Source: Streptomyces sp. NBC_01716
GTDB lineage: Bacteria; Actinomycetota; Actinomycetes; Streptomycetales; Streptomycetaceae
Direction of reading: 5' to 3'
NCBI RefSeq assembly: GCF_036248275.1
Contig: NZ_CP109181.1
Coordinates: forward strand, 6,944,001-7,008,000
DNA: 64,000 bases
Part shown: in pieces, positions 9,041 through 21,236 of the stretch
Position numbering within the stretch: position 1 is the first letter of the stretch
Layout: every line of letters starts with the position of its first letter
The notes under the pieces: generated by a model
What the model saw: only the letters and a program-made list of their open reading frames with translations
Databases searched by the model: none
What the model was told of the DNA's origin: nothing
Position numbers and translations under genes: made by a program

Positions 9041-9832
9041 ATGAGCGATGTACTGGAGCTGGTGGACGTATCCGTGGTCCGCGACGGACGCGCTCTGGTG
9101 GACGATGTCTCCTGGTCCGTCAAGGAGGGCGAACGCTGGGTGATCCTCGGCCCCAACGGCGCTGGAAAAACGACCCTTCTCAACCTCGCGTCCAGCTATC
9201 TCTTCCCCTCCACCGGCAAGGTGAAGATCCTCGGCGACAAGCTCGGCAAGGTCGACGTCTTCGAACTCCGCCCCCGCATCGGCGTGGCCGGAGTCGCCAT
9301 GTCCGAGAAGCTGCCCAAGCGCCAGACCGTGCTCCAGACGGTGCTCACCGCCGCGTACGGCATGACCGCCACCTGGCACGAGGACTACGACGACGTCGAC
9401 GAACAGCGCGCCCGCGCCTTCCTCGACCGGCTCGGTATGACCGAGTACCTGGACCGCAGGTTCGGCACCCTCTCCGAGGGCGAGCGCAAGCGCACCCTGA
9501 TCGCCCGCGCCATGATGACCGACCCCGAACTGCTCCTCCTCGACGAGCCCGCCGCCGGTCTCGACCTCGGCGGCCGGGAGGATCTCGTACGCCGCCTCGG
9601 CCGGCTCGCCAGGGACCCGTACGCCCCCTCCATGATCATGGTCACCCACCATGTCGAGGAGATCGCCCCCGGTTTCACCCATGTCCTCATGATCCGCCAG
9701 GGCAAGGTCCTCGCCGCCGGTCCCATGGAGACCGAGCTGACGTCCCGTAACCTCTCCCTCTGCTTCGGCCTCCCGCTCGTCGTGGAGCAGGCCGACGACC
9801 GCTGGTCCGCGCGCGGTCTCCCGCTGCGCTGA
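9041..9832 (+). CDS. ABC transporter ATP-binding protein
   Basis: Stand-alone ABC ATPase of 263 residues. Walker A GPNGAGKTT, signature LSEGERKR (in place of LSGGQ), Walker B LLLLDEPAAGLDLGG and the switch His in VTHHVEE are all present. ATG 9041 is chosen over an upstream in-frame ATG at 9002 because GGGGAGA lies about 10 bases before it and the ABC fold begins right after. No permease gene is adjacent, so the partner is encoded elsewhere or the ATPase acts alone. The LSEGERKR signature and the family (ABC ATPases with EIAPGFTH after the His switch) fit a ModF/YlmA-like ATPase, but the substrate is unknown. Confidence 0.88.
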   Translation: MSDVLELVDVSVVRDGRALVDDVSWSVKEGERWVILGPNGAGKTTLLNLASSYLFPSTGKVKILGDKLGKVDVFELRPRIGVAGVAMSEKLPKRQTVLQTVLTAAYGMTATWHEDYDDVDEQRARAFLDRLGMTEYLDRRFGTLSEGERKRTLIARAMMTDPELLLLDEPAAGLDLGGREDLVRRLGRLARDPYAPSMIMVTHHVEEIAPGFTHVLMIRQGKVLAAGPMETELTSRNLSLCFGLPLVVEQADDRWSARGLPLR

Positions 9833-9961
9833 GCCCACCGCGAACTCACCGCGGCCCATGGCGATCTCATGGCCGCCGACGGCCAAGACGGCGCCTGGGC
9901 AGCGTAGATGACCTGATCGCGCCCCCTGTCCGGACCGGACCCGCCCACCTACCATGATGAT

Positions 9962-10390
9962 GTGGAAATCGAAGCATGGGTGTGGTGGCTGATCGCGGCC
10001 GTGGGACTGGCGATACCGCTCGTCCTGACGGCGATGCCCGAGTTCGGGATGTTCTCCGTGGGCGCGGTGGCCGGTGCCGTCGTCGCGGCGCTCGGCGGCG
10101 GAATCGTGGCGCAGGTCCTTGTCTTCGTAGCGGTCTCGGTCGCGCTCATCGCCGTCGTACGGCCCCTGGCGGCCAGACAAGGCACCCGAACCCCCCGGCT
10201 GGCCACGGGAATCGACGCCCTGAAAGGGCGTCAGGCCGTGGTTGTCGAACGGGTCGACGGCAGCGGCGGCCGGATCAAACTCGCCGGAGAGATCTGGTCG
10301 GCACGTGCTCTCGACGCCGAACAGGCCTTTGAACCGGGGGAGAAGGTCGACGTGGCCGAGATCGACGGCGCCACCGCGGTGGTGATGTGA
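9962..10390 (+). CDS. NfeD-family membrane protein
   Basis: Small membrane protein of 142 residues: two to three N-terminal transmembrane helices (about 5-70) followed by a small OB-fold domain (about 80-142; GRQAVVVERVDGSGGRIKLAGE, with WSA then FEPGEKVDVAEIDG). NfeD proteins work with SPFH/stomatin proteins in membrane quality control, and an SPFH gene follows directly at 10538, supporting that pairing. Starts at GTG. Confidence 0.88.
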   Translation: MEIEAWVWWLIAAVGLAIPLVLTAMPEFGMFSVGAVAGAVVAALGGGIVAQVLVFVAVSVALIAVVRPLAARQGTRTPRLATGIDALKGRQAVVVERVDGSGGRIKLAGEIWSARALDAEQAFEPGEKVDVAEIDGATAVVM

Positions 10391-10537
10391 GCGCCCCCGC
10401 GCGCCATCACGCGCCCCGCGTTTCCATGAGCTCGACCAGGCAACCAGGCAGAACACCCCCCACACGCAGGCGTGTTCTGCGAAACTCGATCATCTGACAG
10501 TCCAGCAGTTCGGCAGCGAAGGGCAGTAAGGAACGCG

Positions 10538-11467
10538 ATGCCATCAATCATCATCGTCTTGGTCATCCTGGTGGTGCTTGTATTCATCGCCCTGATCAAG
10601 ACGATCCAGGTCATCCCGCAGGCGAGCGCCGCCATCGTGGAGCGCTTCGGGCGCTACACCCGCACGCTCAACGCGGGCCTGAACATCGTGGTCCCGTTCA
10701 TCGACTCGATCCGCAACCGGATCGACCTCCGTGAACAGGTCGTCCCCTTTCCGCCCCAGCCGGTGATCACCCAGGACAACCTGGTGGTCAACATCGACAC
10801 CGTGATCTATTACCAGGTCACCGACGCCCGCGCCGCGACGTACGAGGTCGCCAGCTACATCCAGGCGATCGAGCAGCTCACCGTCACCACGCTGCGCAAC
10901 ATCATCGGCGGCATGGACCTGGAGCGGACCCTCACCTCCCGCGAGGAGATCAACGCGGCCCTGCGCGGCGTCCTCGACGAAGCCACCGGCAAGTGGGGCA
11001 TCCGCGTCAACCGCGTCGAGCTCAAGGCCATCGAGCCGCCGACCTCCATCCAGGACTCGATGGAGAAGCAGATGCGCGCGGACCGCGACAAGCGCGCCGC
11101 GATCCTCACGGCCGAGGGTATTCGGCAATCGGCGATCCTGACCGCCGAGGGCGAGAAGCAGTCGGCGATCCTGCGCGCCGAAGGTGAGGCCAAGGCCGCC
11201 GCCCTGCGCGCCGAGGGCGAGGCCCAGGCCATCCGTACGGTCTTCGAGTCCATCCACGCCGGAGACCCCGACCAGAAACTCCTCGCCTACCAGTACCTCC
11301 AGATGCTCCCCAAGATCGCCGAGGGCGACGCCAACAAGCTCTGGATCGTGCCCAGCGAGATCGGCGACGCGCTCAAGGGACTCAGCGGCGCGTTCGACAA
11401 CCTCGGCTCCGGAGTGCCGGGCTTCAACACGGGCAAGGATCGCCGCCAGCAGGCACCGCTCGACTGA
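10538..11467 (+). CDS. SPFH/stomatin-like (Band 7) membrane protein
   Basis: 309-residue stomatin/prohibitin-like protein, probably anchored in the membrane by its N-terminal hydrophobic segment (residues 2-21) and forming large oligomers. The SPFH domain covers about 25-185 (ERFGRYTRTLNAGLNIVVPF, VVNIDTVIYYQV). After it comes a helical repeat region with tandem ILTAEGxxQSA units (about 185-240), the classic stomatin heptad-rich segment. ATG 10538 is preceded by AAGGA; an upstream in-frame start at 10472 would add a non-conserved tail. Its neighbour NfeD is the usual partner. Confidence 0.92.
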   Translation: MPSIIIVLVILVVLVFIALIKTIQVIPQASAAIVERFGRYTRTLNAGLNIVVPFIDSIRNRIDLREQVVPFPPQPVITQDNLVVNIDTVIYYQVTDARAATYEVASYIQAIEQLTVTTLRNIIGGMDLERTLTSREEINAALRGVLDEATGKWGIRVNRVELKAIEPPTSIQDSMEKQMRADRDKRAAILTAEGIRQSAILTAEGEKQSAILRAEGEAKAAALRAEGEAQAIRTVFESIHAGDPDQKLLAYQYLQMLPKIAEGDANKLWIVPSEIGDALKGLSGAFDNLGSGVPGFNTGKDRRQQAPLD

Positions 11468-11531
11468 CCCTTCCAGGTCCCGGCTCCAGGTCCCGGCGCC
11501 GGCGATCCCCGTTTCTCTGATCCGTACGTCA

Positions 11532-11568
11532 CGTTCCCGTGCGACGCACCACCCGTCGTACGGGAACG
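11532..11568 (+). terminator. Hairpin terminator after the SPFH gene
   Basis: A 14-bp stem with one G-T wobble (CGTTCCCGTGCGAC pairing with GTCGTACGGGAACG) and a 9-base loop lies 65 bases after the SPFH stop codon. Confidence 0.7.
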
Positions 11569-11625
11569 GCCCCGCCCTCGTGCATGATCGGTTCAACAAC
11601 CACCGATCACCGAGGGACGTGTCGC

Positions 11626-12393
11626 GTGACCATCTGGGAGATGCTCGCCGTGTTCGTCGCGGGCACCTGCGCCGGGACCATCAACGCCATCGTCGGCTCG
11701 GGCACGCTGATCACCTTCCCCGTGCTGCTCGCCACCGGCCTGCCACCCGTCACCGCCACCGTCTCCAACGCACTCGGCCTGATACCGGGCGCCGTCAGCG
11801 GAGCCATCGGCTACCGCGCCGAACTCACCGGACAGCGCCGGCGCGTCATGCGCCTGGGCACAGCCGCCGTCTGCGGCGGGCTCTGCGGGGCGATCCTGCT
11901 CGTCTCACTGCCCTCGACGGCCTTCGAGACCATCGTGCCGATCCTGGTGAGCCTCGCGCTCGTCCTCGTGATCCTCCAGCCCCGGCTCTCCAAGACCGTC
12001 CAGCGCCACCGCGCGCGGAAGAACGTCGTCACGAAGACCGACGGCGGACCGCTCCTCTTCGGCGGTGTCATGGCCGCCAGCGTCTACGGCGGCTACTTCA
12101 CAGCCGCCCAGGGAATCATCTACATGTCCCTCATGGGCATGCTGATCGACGAGGAGATGCAGCGGCTCAACGCGGTCAAGAACGTCCTCGCCGCCATCGT
12201 GAACACCATCGCCGCGATCTTCTTCCTCTTCGTGGCCGAGTTCGACTGGACGGCGGTCGTGCTCATCGCCGTCGGCTCCGCCATCGGCGGCCAACTCGGC
12301 GCGAAGGTCGGCCGGCGGCTCTCACCCACCGTGATGCGCACGATGATCGTGGTCGTCGGCACGGTCGCCATCGTCCAACTGGTCACCCGCTGA
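11626..12393 (+). CDS. TauE/SafE-family membrane transporter
   Basis: Predicted sulfite/organosulfonate-type exporter family protein, 255 residues, with about eight hydrophobic helices in two homologous halves. The family signature near the N-terminus is visible (AGTINAIVGSGTLITFP) and repeated more weakly in the second half (GGYFTAAQGIIYMSLMG). The GTG at 11626 is chosen: GAGGGA lies 8 bases upstream and the first helix begins directly. An upstream ATG at 11539 would add a soluble tail. The actual substrate cannot be inferred; neighbours give no hint. Confidence 0.88.
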   Translation: MTIWEMLAVFVAGTCAGTINAIVGSGTLITFPVLLATGLPPVTATVSNALGLIPGAVSGAIGYRAELTGQRRRVMRLGTAAVCGGLCGAILLVSLPSTAFETIVPILVSLALVLVILQPRLSKTVQRHRARKNVVTKTDGGPLLFGGVMAASVYGGYFTAAQGIIYMSLMGMLIDEEMQRLNAVKNVLAAIVNTIAAIFFLFVAEFDWTAVVLIAVGSAIGGQLGAKVGRRLSPTVMRTMIVVVGTVAIVQLVTR

Positions 12394-12441
12394 GCGGACT
12401 TCACGCGGACTTCACGCGGACCCCGGGCGGCCCCCGCACGC

Positions 12442-12476
12442 GACGGCCCGCCTCCGGTGTACGGAGACGGGCCGTC
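12442..12476. terminator. Bidirectional hairpin terminator
   Basis: GACGGCCCG plus CTCCG pair with CGGAG plus CGGGCCGTC, with one unpaired base on each side. It separates the convergent TauE/SafE and HNH genes. Confidence 0.8.
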
Positions 12477-12522
12477 CGGCGACAAACGTGACAACGGCGA
12501 CGGGGAGGAAAGCACTCAAGGC

Positions 12523-13035
12523 CTACGCGGCCACACCGGCCCCCGCCAGCCACTGCGGCAGCGCCGACCGCTCACCGGCCCGCAGCGCCAACAGCATCGC
12601 GTCGGCCGGCGACGGCACGAACGGCTCGTGCAGCAGCGGCATTCCGGCCTGCTCGGGCGTCCGGTCGGCCTTACGGTGATTGTCCTCGGCACACGAGGCG
12701 ACCGTATTCAGCCAGCTGTCCGCACCGCCACGCGACCTCGGCAGCACATGGTCCACGGTCGTCGCGCGCCGACCGCAGTACGCGCACCGGTGCTGGTCGC
12801 GTATCAGCACCCCGCGCCTCGACCACGGTGCCTGTCTTCGGAAGGGCACCCGTACATACCTGCAGAGCCTGATCACCCGGGGCACCGGCAGATCCACCTG
12901 GGCCGCACGCACCCGCAGAGCCGGGTGGGACTGCTCGACGACGGCCTTGTCCTGAAGGACCAGCACCACCGCACGGTTGAGTGTCACCGTCGACAGCGGC
13001 TCGAAGCTCGCATTCAGTACCAGCGTGTCCCGCAT
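12523..13035 (-). CDS. HNH endonuclease family protein
   Basis: Stand-alone HNH-type protein of 170 residues. The N-terminus (MRDTLVLNASFEPL) is typical of a widespread actinobacterial HNH family. The zinc/HNH region is CAYCGRRATTVDHVLPRSRG followed by NTVASCAEDNHRKAD. The ATG at 13035 is chosen because GGAGG lies 8 bases upstream; an ATG three codons earlier has no ribosome site. Its cellular role is not established for the family in Streptomyces; it is not next to phage or restriction genes here, so it is probably a core chromosomal gene. Confidence 0.9.
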   Translation of the reverse strand: MRDTLVLNASFEPLSTVTLNRAVVLVLQDKAVVEQSHPALRVRAAQVDLPVPRVIRLCRYVRVPFRRQAPWSRRGVLIRDQHRCAYCGRRATTVDHVLPRSRGGADSWLNTVASCAEDNHRKADRTPEQAGMPLLHEPFVPSPADAMLLALRAGERSALPQWLAGAGVAA

Positions 13036-13164
13036 CCCGCCCACCTCCCGTGTGCCGTCCCGCCGGACGGCGGGCTGGGATCAACTCTGGCCGGGCGCGC
13101 CAAGATGGACAACGCAATATCCGCCTATCCGAGTTCCGAGGACGACCCCAATAACCCCCGCAAC

Positions 13165-13208
13165 GAAAAAATGCCCTGCTCTGATCTCTCCAAGACCAGG
13201 GCAGGGCA
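13165..13208 (-). terminator. Rho-independent terminator of the PEBP gene
   Basis: A 12-bp stem (CAGGGCAGGGCA with TGCCCTGCTCTG, one G-T) followed on the minus strand by a run of T residues (A run 13165-13171 on the plus strand). This is a classical intrinsic terminator, uncommon in such GC-rich DNA. Confidence 0.88.
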
Positions 13209-13224
13209 AACAACAGCTGAACGG

Positions 13225-13764
13225 TCAGCTCTCCGCCGGCACGGCGTACTCACCGACCAGCTGCGCACGCGCGAGCGTGTGGAACCGCAGATTGAAGCCG
13301 ACCACGGCGGGCGACGCGTCCGAGTCCGGGCCCAGCGTGTCACTGTCCACCGCGTACACCGTGAACACATAACGGTGAGCGGGATCACCCGCCGGGGGAG
13401 CGGCACCCCCGAAGTCCTTCGACCCGTAGTCGTTACGGGCGTGCACGGCGCCCTTGGGCAGCCCCTCGAACGAACGGGAACCCGCGCCGGCCGGAAGCTC
13501 CGTGACCGACGCCGGGATGTCGAACAGCGTCCAGTGCCAGAAACCACTGCCGGTCGGCGCGTCCGGGTCGAAACACGTCACGGCAAAGCTCTTGGTCTCC
13601 GCGGGGAACCCCTCCCACCGCAGGTGCGGCGATGTGTTCCCCGCCGCGAAGACCTGGGCGTCCTTCAGGACCGCACCCGACGTGATGTCGTCGCTCACCA
13701 CGGTGAAGGACGGCACAGGCGGGTGGAAGTCATGAGGGAGTGGAGCCCTCTTCGCCTCGGTCAC
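13225..13764 (-). CDS. YbhB/YbcL-family PEBP-like protein
   Basis: Phosphatidylethanolamine-binding/Raf-kinase-inhibitor-like protein, 179 residues, cytoplasmic with no signal peptide. Family motifs are present: NTSPHLRWEGFP, CFDPDAPTGSGFWHW and the C-terminal HRYVFTVYAVD. The ligand-site Asp and His (DPDAPT, HW) are in place. In-cell function in bacteria is not established. It is monocistronic with its own terminator. Confidence 0.93.
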   Translation of the reverse strand: MTEAKRAPLPHDFHPPVPSFTVVSDDITSGAVLKDAQVFAAGNTSPHLRWEGFPAETKSFAVTCFDPDAPTGSGFWHWTLFDIPASVTELPAGAGSRSFEGLPKGAVHARNDYGSKDFGGAAPPAGDPAHRYVFTVYAVDSDTLGPDSDASPAVVGFNLRFHTLARAQLVGEYAVPAES

Positions 13765-13790
13765 TACTGAACCTCCGGATTCGGCTCGGT

Positions 13791-13818
13791 GCCGCCGGGC
13801 CTCGCGGGACCCGGCGGC
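13791..13818 (-). terminator. Hairpin terminator of the Spo0M gene
   Basis: GCCGCCGGG pairs with CCCGGCGGC, extended outwards by a GGCTC/GAGCC-like outer stem, just downstream of the spo0M-like gene on the minus strand. Confidence 0.6.
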
Positions 13819-13850
13819 CTTCCGGAGCCGAGACTACGGCCGTACGGATC

Positions 13851-14633
13851 TCAGGCCCAGTTGCGACGCCCGCCGACGTCGGCGATCCACTGGTTGAGGT
13901 AGGCCGCCCAGTCGGTCCCCTGGAAGTCGTGCAGACCCACCTGGAAGGAGCGGTACGAGTCGCTGCCCTCGGAGAACAGGCCCGGCTTCTTGTCCATCTC
14001 CAGAATGACGTCCATCTCGCGGTCGTCCGCGATGAACGTCAACTCGACCTGGTTCAGCCCGCGGTACCGCTGCGGCGGAGCGAACTCGATCTCCTGGTAG
14101 AACGGCAGCCGCTGACGCGTCCCGCGGATGTGCCCACGCTCCATGTCCGCGCTGCGGAACCGGAAGTCCAGGCTGATGAAGGCATCCAGGATGGCCTGCT
14201 GGGCCGGCAGCGGGTGCACGTTGATCGGGTCCAGGTCGCCGGAGTCCAGCGCGCGGGCGATCTCAAGCTCCGTCGTCACACCGATGTTCATGCCGTACAG
14301 CTGCTGCCCGCCGATGCTCGTCACCGGCGTCTCCCACGGGATCTCCAGCCCGAAAGGCACCACGTGGACCGCGCCGGCCTTGACCTCGAAGGCACCGCCG
14401 AGACGCTGCTTGACGAACTCCAGGTCCTGCTTGACCTCCTGGTCCCCGCCCTCGACCTCGACGCGGGCCTGGAGACCGACGGAGAGCCCCTCGATCTGCT
14501 GGTCGACCGAACCGCCCTGGATACGCACCTCGCCCTGGACGACCCCGCCCGGGACGACGTTCTGCTCGGTCAGCTCGGTCTCGACGGACGCACCGCCGGC
14601 GCCCATGCTCGCGAGCAGCCTCTTGAAGCCCAT
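13851..14633 (-). CDS. Spo0M-like sporulation-control protein (arrestin-fold)
   Basis: Sporulation-control protein of 260 residues with an arrestin-like beta-sandwich fold (MGFKRLLASMGAGGASVETE, then PGGVVQGEVRIQGG and GLSVGLQARVEVE). Spo0M influences sporulation and morphology in Bacillus, and relatives are universal in Streptomyces. ATG 14633 is chosen because AGGAGGAG lies about 6 bases upstream; the GTG two codons earlier overlaps that site. It is divergent from the DNA glycosylase gene at 14709. Confidence 0.9.
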   Translation of the reverse strand: MGFKRLLASMGAGGASVETELTEQNVVPGGVVQGEVRIQGGSVDQQIEGLSVGLQARVEVEGGDQEVKQDLEFVKQRLGGAFEVKAGAVHVVPFGLEIPWETPVTSIGGQQLYGMNIGVTTELEIARALDSGDLDPINVHPLPAQQAILDAFISLDFRFRSADMERGHIRGTRQRLPFYQEIEFAPPQRYRGLNQVELTFIADDREMDVILEMDKKPGLFSEGSDSYRSFQVGLHDFQGTDWAAYLNQWIADVGGRRNWA

Positions 14634-14708
14634 AGTCACTCCTCCTAGATCCTGACCTCTACATACGCGTCACGACCGCGGGCGGTTCCCCCGCTACGCT
14701 CGGACGAC

Positions 14709-15350
14709 ATGATCGAGCGCCCCGACCGTACGCCGCTGCCCCGTGACTTCTTCAACCGGCCCGTGCTGGAAGTCGCCCCCGACCTGCTGGGCCGAACTCT
14801 CCTGCGCCGCACGGCGGAAGGAACGATAGAACTCCGCCTCACGGAAGTGGAGGCGTACGCCGGCGACATCGACCCGGGCTCCCACGCCTACCGTGGCCGC
14901 ACCGACCGCAACAGCGTGATGTTCGGCCCGCCCGGCCACGCGTACGTCTACTTCACGTACGGCATGTGGCACTGCCTCAACCTGGTGTGCGGCCCGGAGG
15001 GCAAGGCGAGCGGTGTACTGCTGCGCGCCGGCGAGGTCCGGGAGGGCGCGGAGCAGGTACGGAAACGACGAGTCTCGGCCCGTAACGACAAGGAACTGGC
15101 CAAAGGCCCTGCCCGGTTGGCCACGGGCCTTGACGTCGACCGCGTCCTGAACGGCACCGACGTGTGCACCGGTGGCGACGCGCCCCTGTCGATACTCACG
15201 GGTACGCCGCCGCCCCGTGACCAGGTACGCAGCGGTCCGCGCACCGGGGTGGGCGGCGAAGGCGCCCCGCACCCCTGGCGCTTCTGGATCGACGGCGACC
15301 CGACGGTGAGCCCGTACCGCGCCCACACTCCGCGCAAACGGGCAACTTGA
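14709..15350 (+). CDS. DNA-3-methyladenine glycosylase (AAG/MPG family)
   Basis: Base-excision repair enzyme of 213 residues that removes alkylated purines. Family motifs: DFFNRPVLEVAPDLLG, the catalytic Glu in LTEVEAYAG, NSVMFGPPGHAYVYFTYGMW and NLVCGPEGKASGVLLRA. Length matches the family. A candidate sigma-70-type promoter for the rRNA operon overlaps its last codons (see 15347). Confidence 0.95.
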   Translation: MIERPDRTPLPRDFFNRPVLEVAPDLLGRTLLRRTAEGTIELRLTEVEAYAGDIDPGSHAYRGRTDRNSVMFGPPGHAYVYFTYGMWHCLNLVCGPEGKASGVLLRAGEVREGAEQVRKRRVSARNDKELAKGPARLATGLDVDRVLNGTDVCTGGDAPLSILTGTPPPRDQVRSGPRTGVGGEGAPHPWRFWIDGDPTVSPYRAHTPRKRAT

Positions 15351-15375
15351 CGCGCCGGGGCGGGACGCCTAATGT
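15347..15375 (+). promoter_or_regulatory. Candidate vegetative promoter, first rrn promoter or small RNA promoter
   Basis: TTGACG (15347-15352), a 17-base spacer, then TAATGT (15370-15375). This is a close match to the HrdB consensus. Its -35 overlaps the end of the DNA glycosylase gene. A transcript starting near 15382 would begin with the hairpin at 15383-15424. Confidence 0.6.
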
Positions 15376-15382
15376 AGTCCGA

Positions 15383-15424
15383 GCCGCTTTGCCCGGGTCT
15401 TGCTCTTCAGCAGCCCGAAGCGGC
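15383..15424 (+). other. Hairpin at the start of the rRNA leader
   Basis: GCCGCTT pairs with AAGCGGC, and inside it GGG and GCT pair with AGC and CCC around a CTTC loop. It could be a leader structure or a terminator for the upstream glycosylase gene. There is no T run. Confidence 0.5.
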
Positions 15425-15891
15425 CACCCACTACCTACGATTCACCCCTGACGGGTTCTATTTCGGCATGCCGAAATTCGAACTCGCTCGACCCGATTAT
15501 GAGTCGCCCGGGGAATCGGTTAACGTAGTGGACATGCCGAAAGGGAAACGCGAAAGCGGATAACCGATTAGGCACTCCCGCTGACTGGGAATCAGGCGCC
15601 GAAAGGTTCTGATAGAGTCGGAAACGCAAGACAGCAAGACCGAAGGGAAAGCCCGGAGGGACCCGGAGACGGGACCGAAGGAAGCGTCCGTTCCTTGAGA
15701 ACTCAACAGCGTGCCAAAAGTCAACGCCAGATATGTTGATACCCCGGCCTGGTCCACCTGTTTGGTGGGTTGGGTTTGGGTTCCTTTGATAGAAACACAG
15801 CGAGGACGCTGTGAACACCGGGTCTTATTCCGTCCTGGTGTTCCGCTCTCGTGGTGTCACCCGCGCTCTTCAACGGGCACGGGCAGAGCAT
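15425..15891 (+). promoter_or_regulatory. rRNA operon leader and promoter region
   Basis: No gene is seen in this 467-base stretch. It holds further promoter-like boxes, the clearest being TGATAGAGT at 15610-15618, a -10 type found before other Streptomyces rRNA operons. The actinobacterial antitermination/processing segment TTGAGAACTCAACAG is at 15695-15709. Multiple tandem promoters are known for Streptomyces rrn operons; their exact positions here are not determined. Confidence 0.7.
15460..15477. promoter_or_regulatory. 18-bp perfect palindrome upstream of rrn
   Basis: ATTTCGGCATGCCGAAAT is self-complementary over all 18 bases. A half site (ATGCCGAAAG) recurs near 15534. The position between the first candidate promoter and the downstream ones suits a regulator-binding site, but the factor is unknown. 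Confidence 0.5.
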
Positions 15892-20848
<4,957 letters not shown>

Positions 20849-20980
20849 AGTTGCTCGCGTCCACTGTGTTAGTTCTGAGACAACGAACGACCGTGTTTAT
20901 ATCCGGTGTGTACTCAATTGAATAGAGTGCCTGTTCGCTTAGTGCCGAAATCCCCCTCTGTGCGGGACACGGCCGATAGT

Positions 20981-21100
20981 GTTTCGGTGGTCATTGCGTG
21001 AGGGAAACGCCCGGTTACATTCCGAACCCGGAAGCTAAGCCTTTCAGCGCCGATGGTACTGCAGGGGGGACCCTGTGGGAGAGTAGGACGCCGCCGAACA
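20981..21100 (+). rRNA. rrf: 5S ribosomal RNA
   Basis: 120 bases beginning GTTTCGGTGGTCATTGCG and ending GGACGCCGCCGAACA, with the central CGAACCCGGAAGCTAAGCC. Its ends are mutually complementary, as in all 5S rRNAs. Confidence 0.96.
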
Positions 21101-21110
21101 ATCTTTCATG

Positions 21111-21156
21111 GACCCCTGGTCCAGCGTTCACGCTGGACCAGGGGTCTTTTTGTTTT
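21111..21156 (+). terminator. rRNA operon intrinsic terminator
   Basis: A perfect 16-bp stem (GACCCCTGGTCCAGCG and complement, TTCA loop) followed by TTTTTGTTTT. A textbook intrinsic terminator 11 bases after the 5S gene. Confidence 0.96.
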
Positions 21157-21236
21157 CTCTGCCTTTCCCTTTGAAGCGCGTCCGATCGCCGGCTGCGTGA
21201 GAATGACTGTGGTACCCGAAGACAGGAGCCGTGCCG

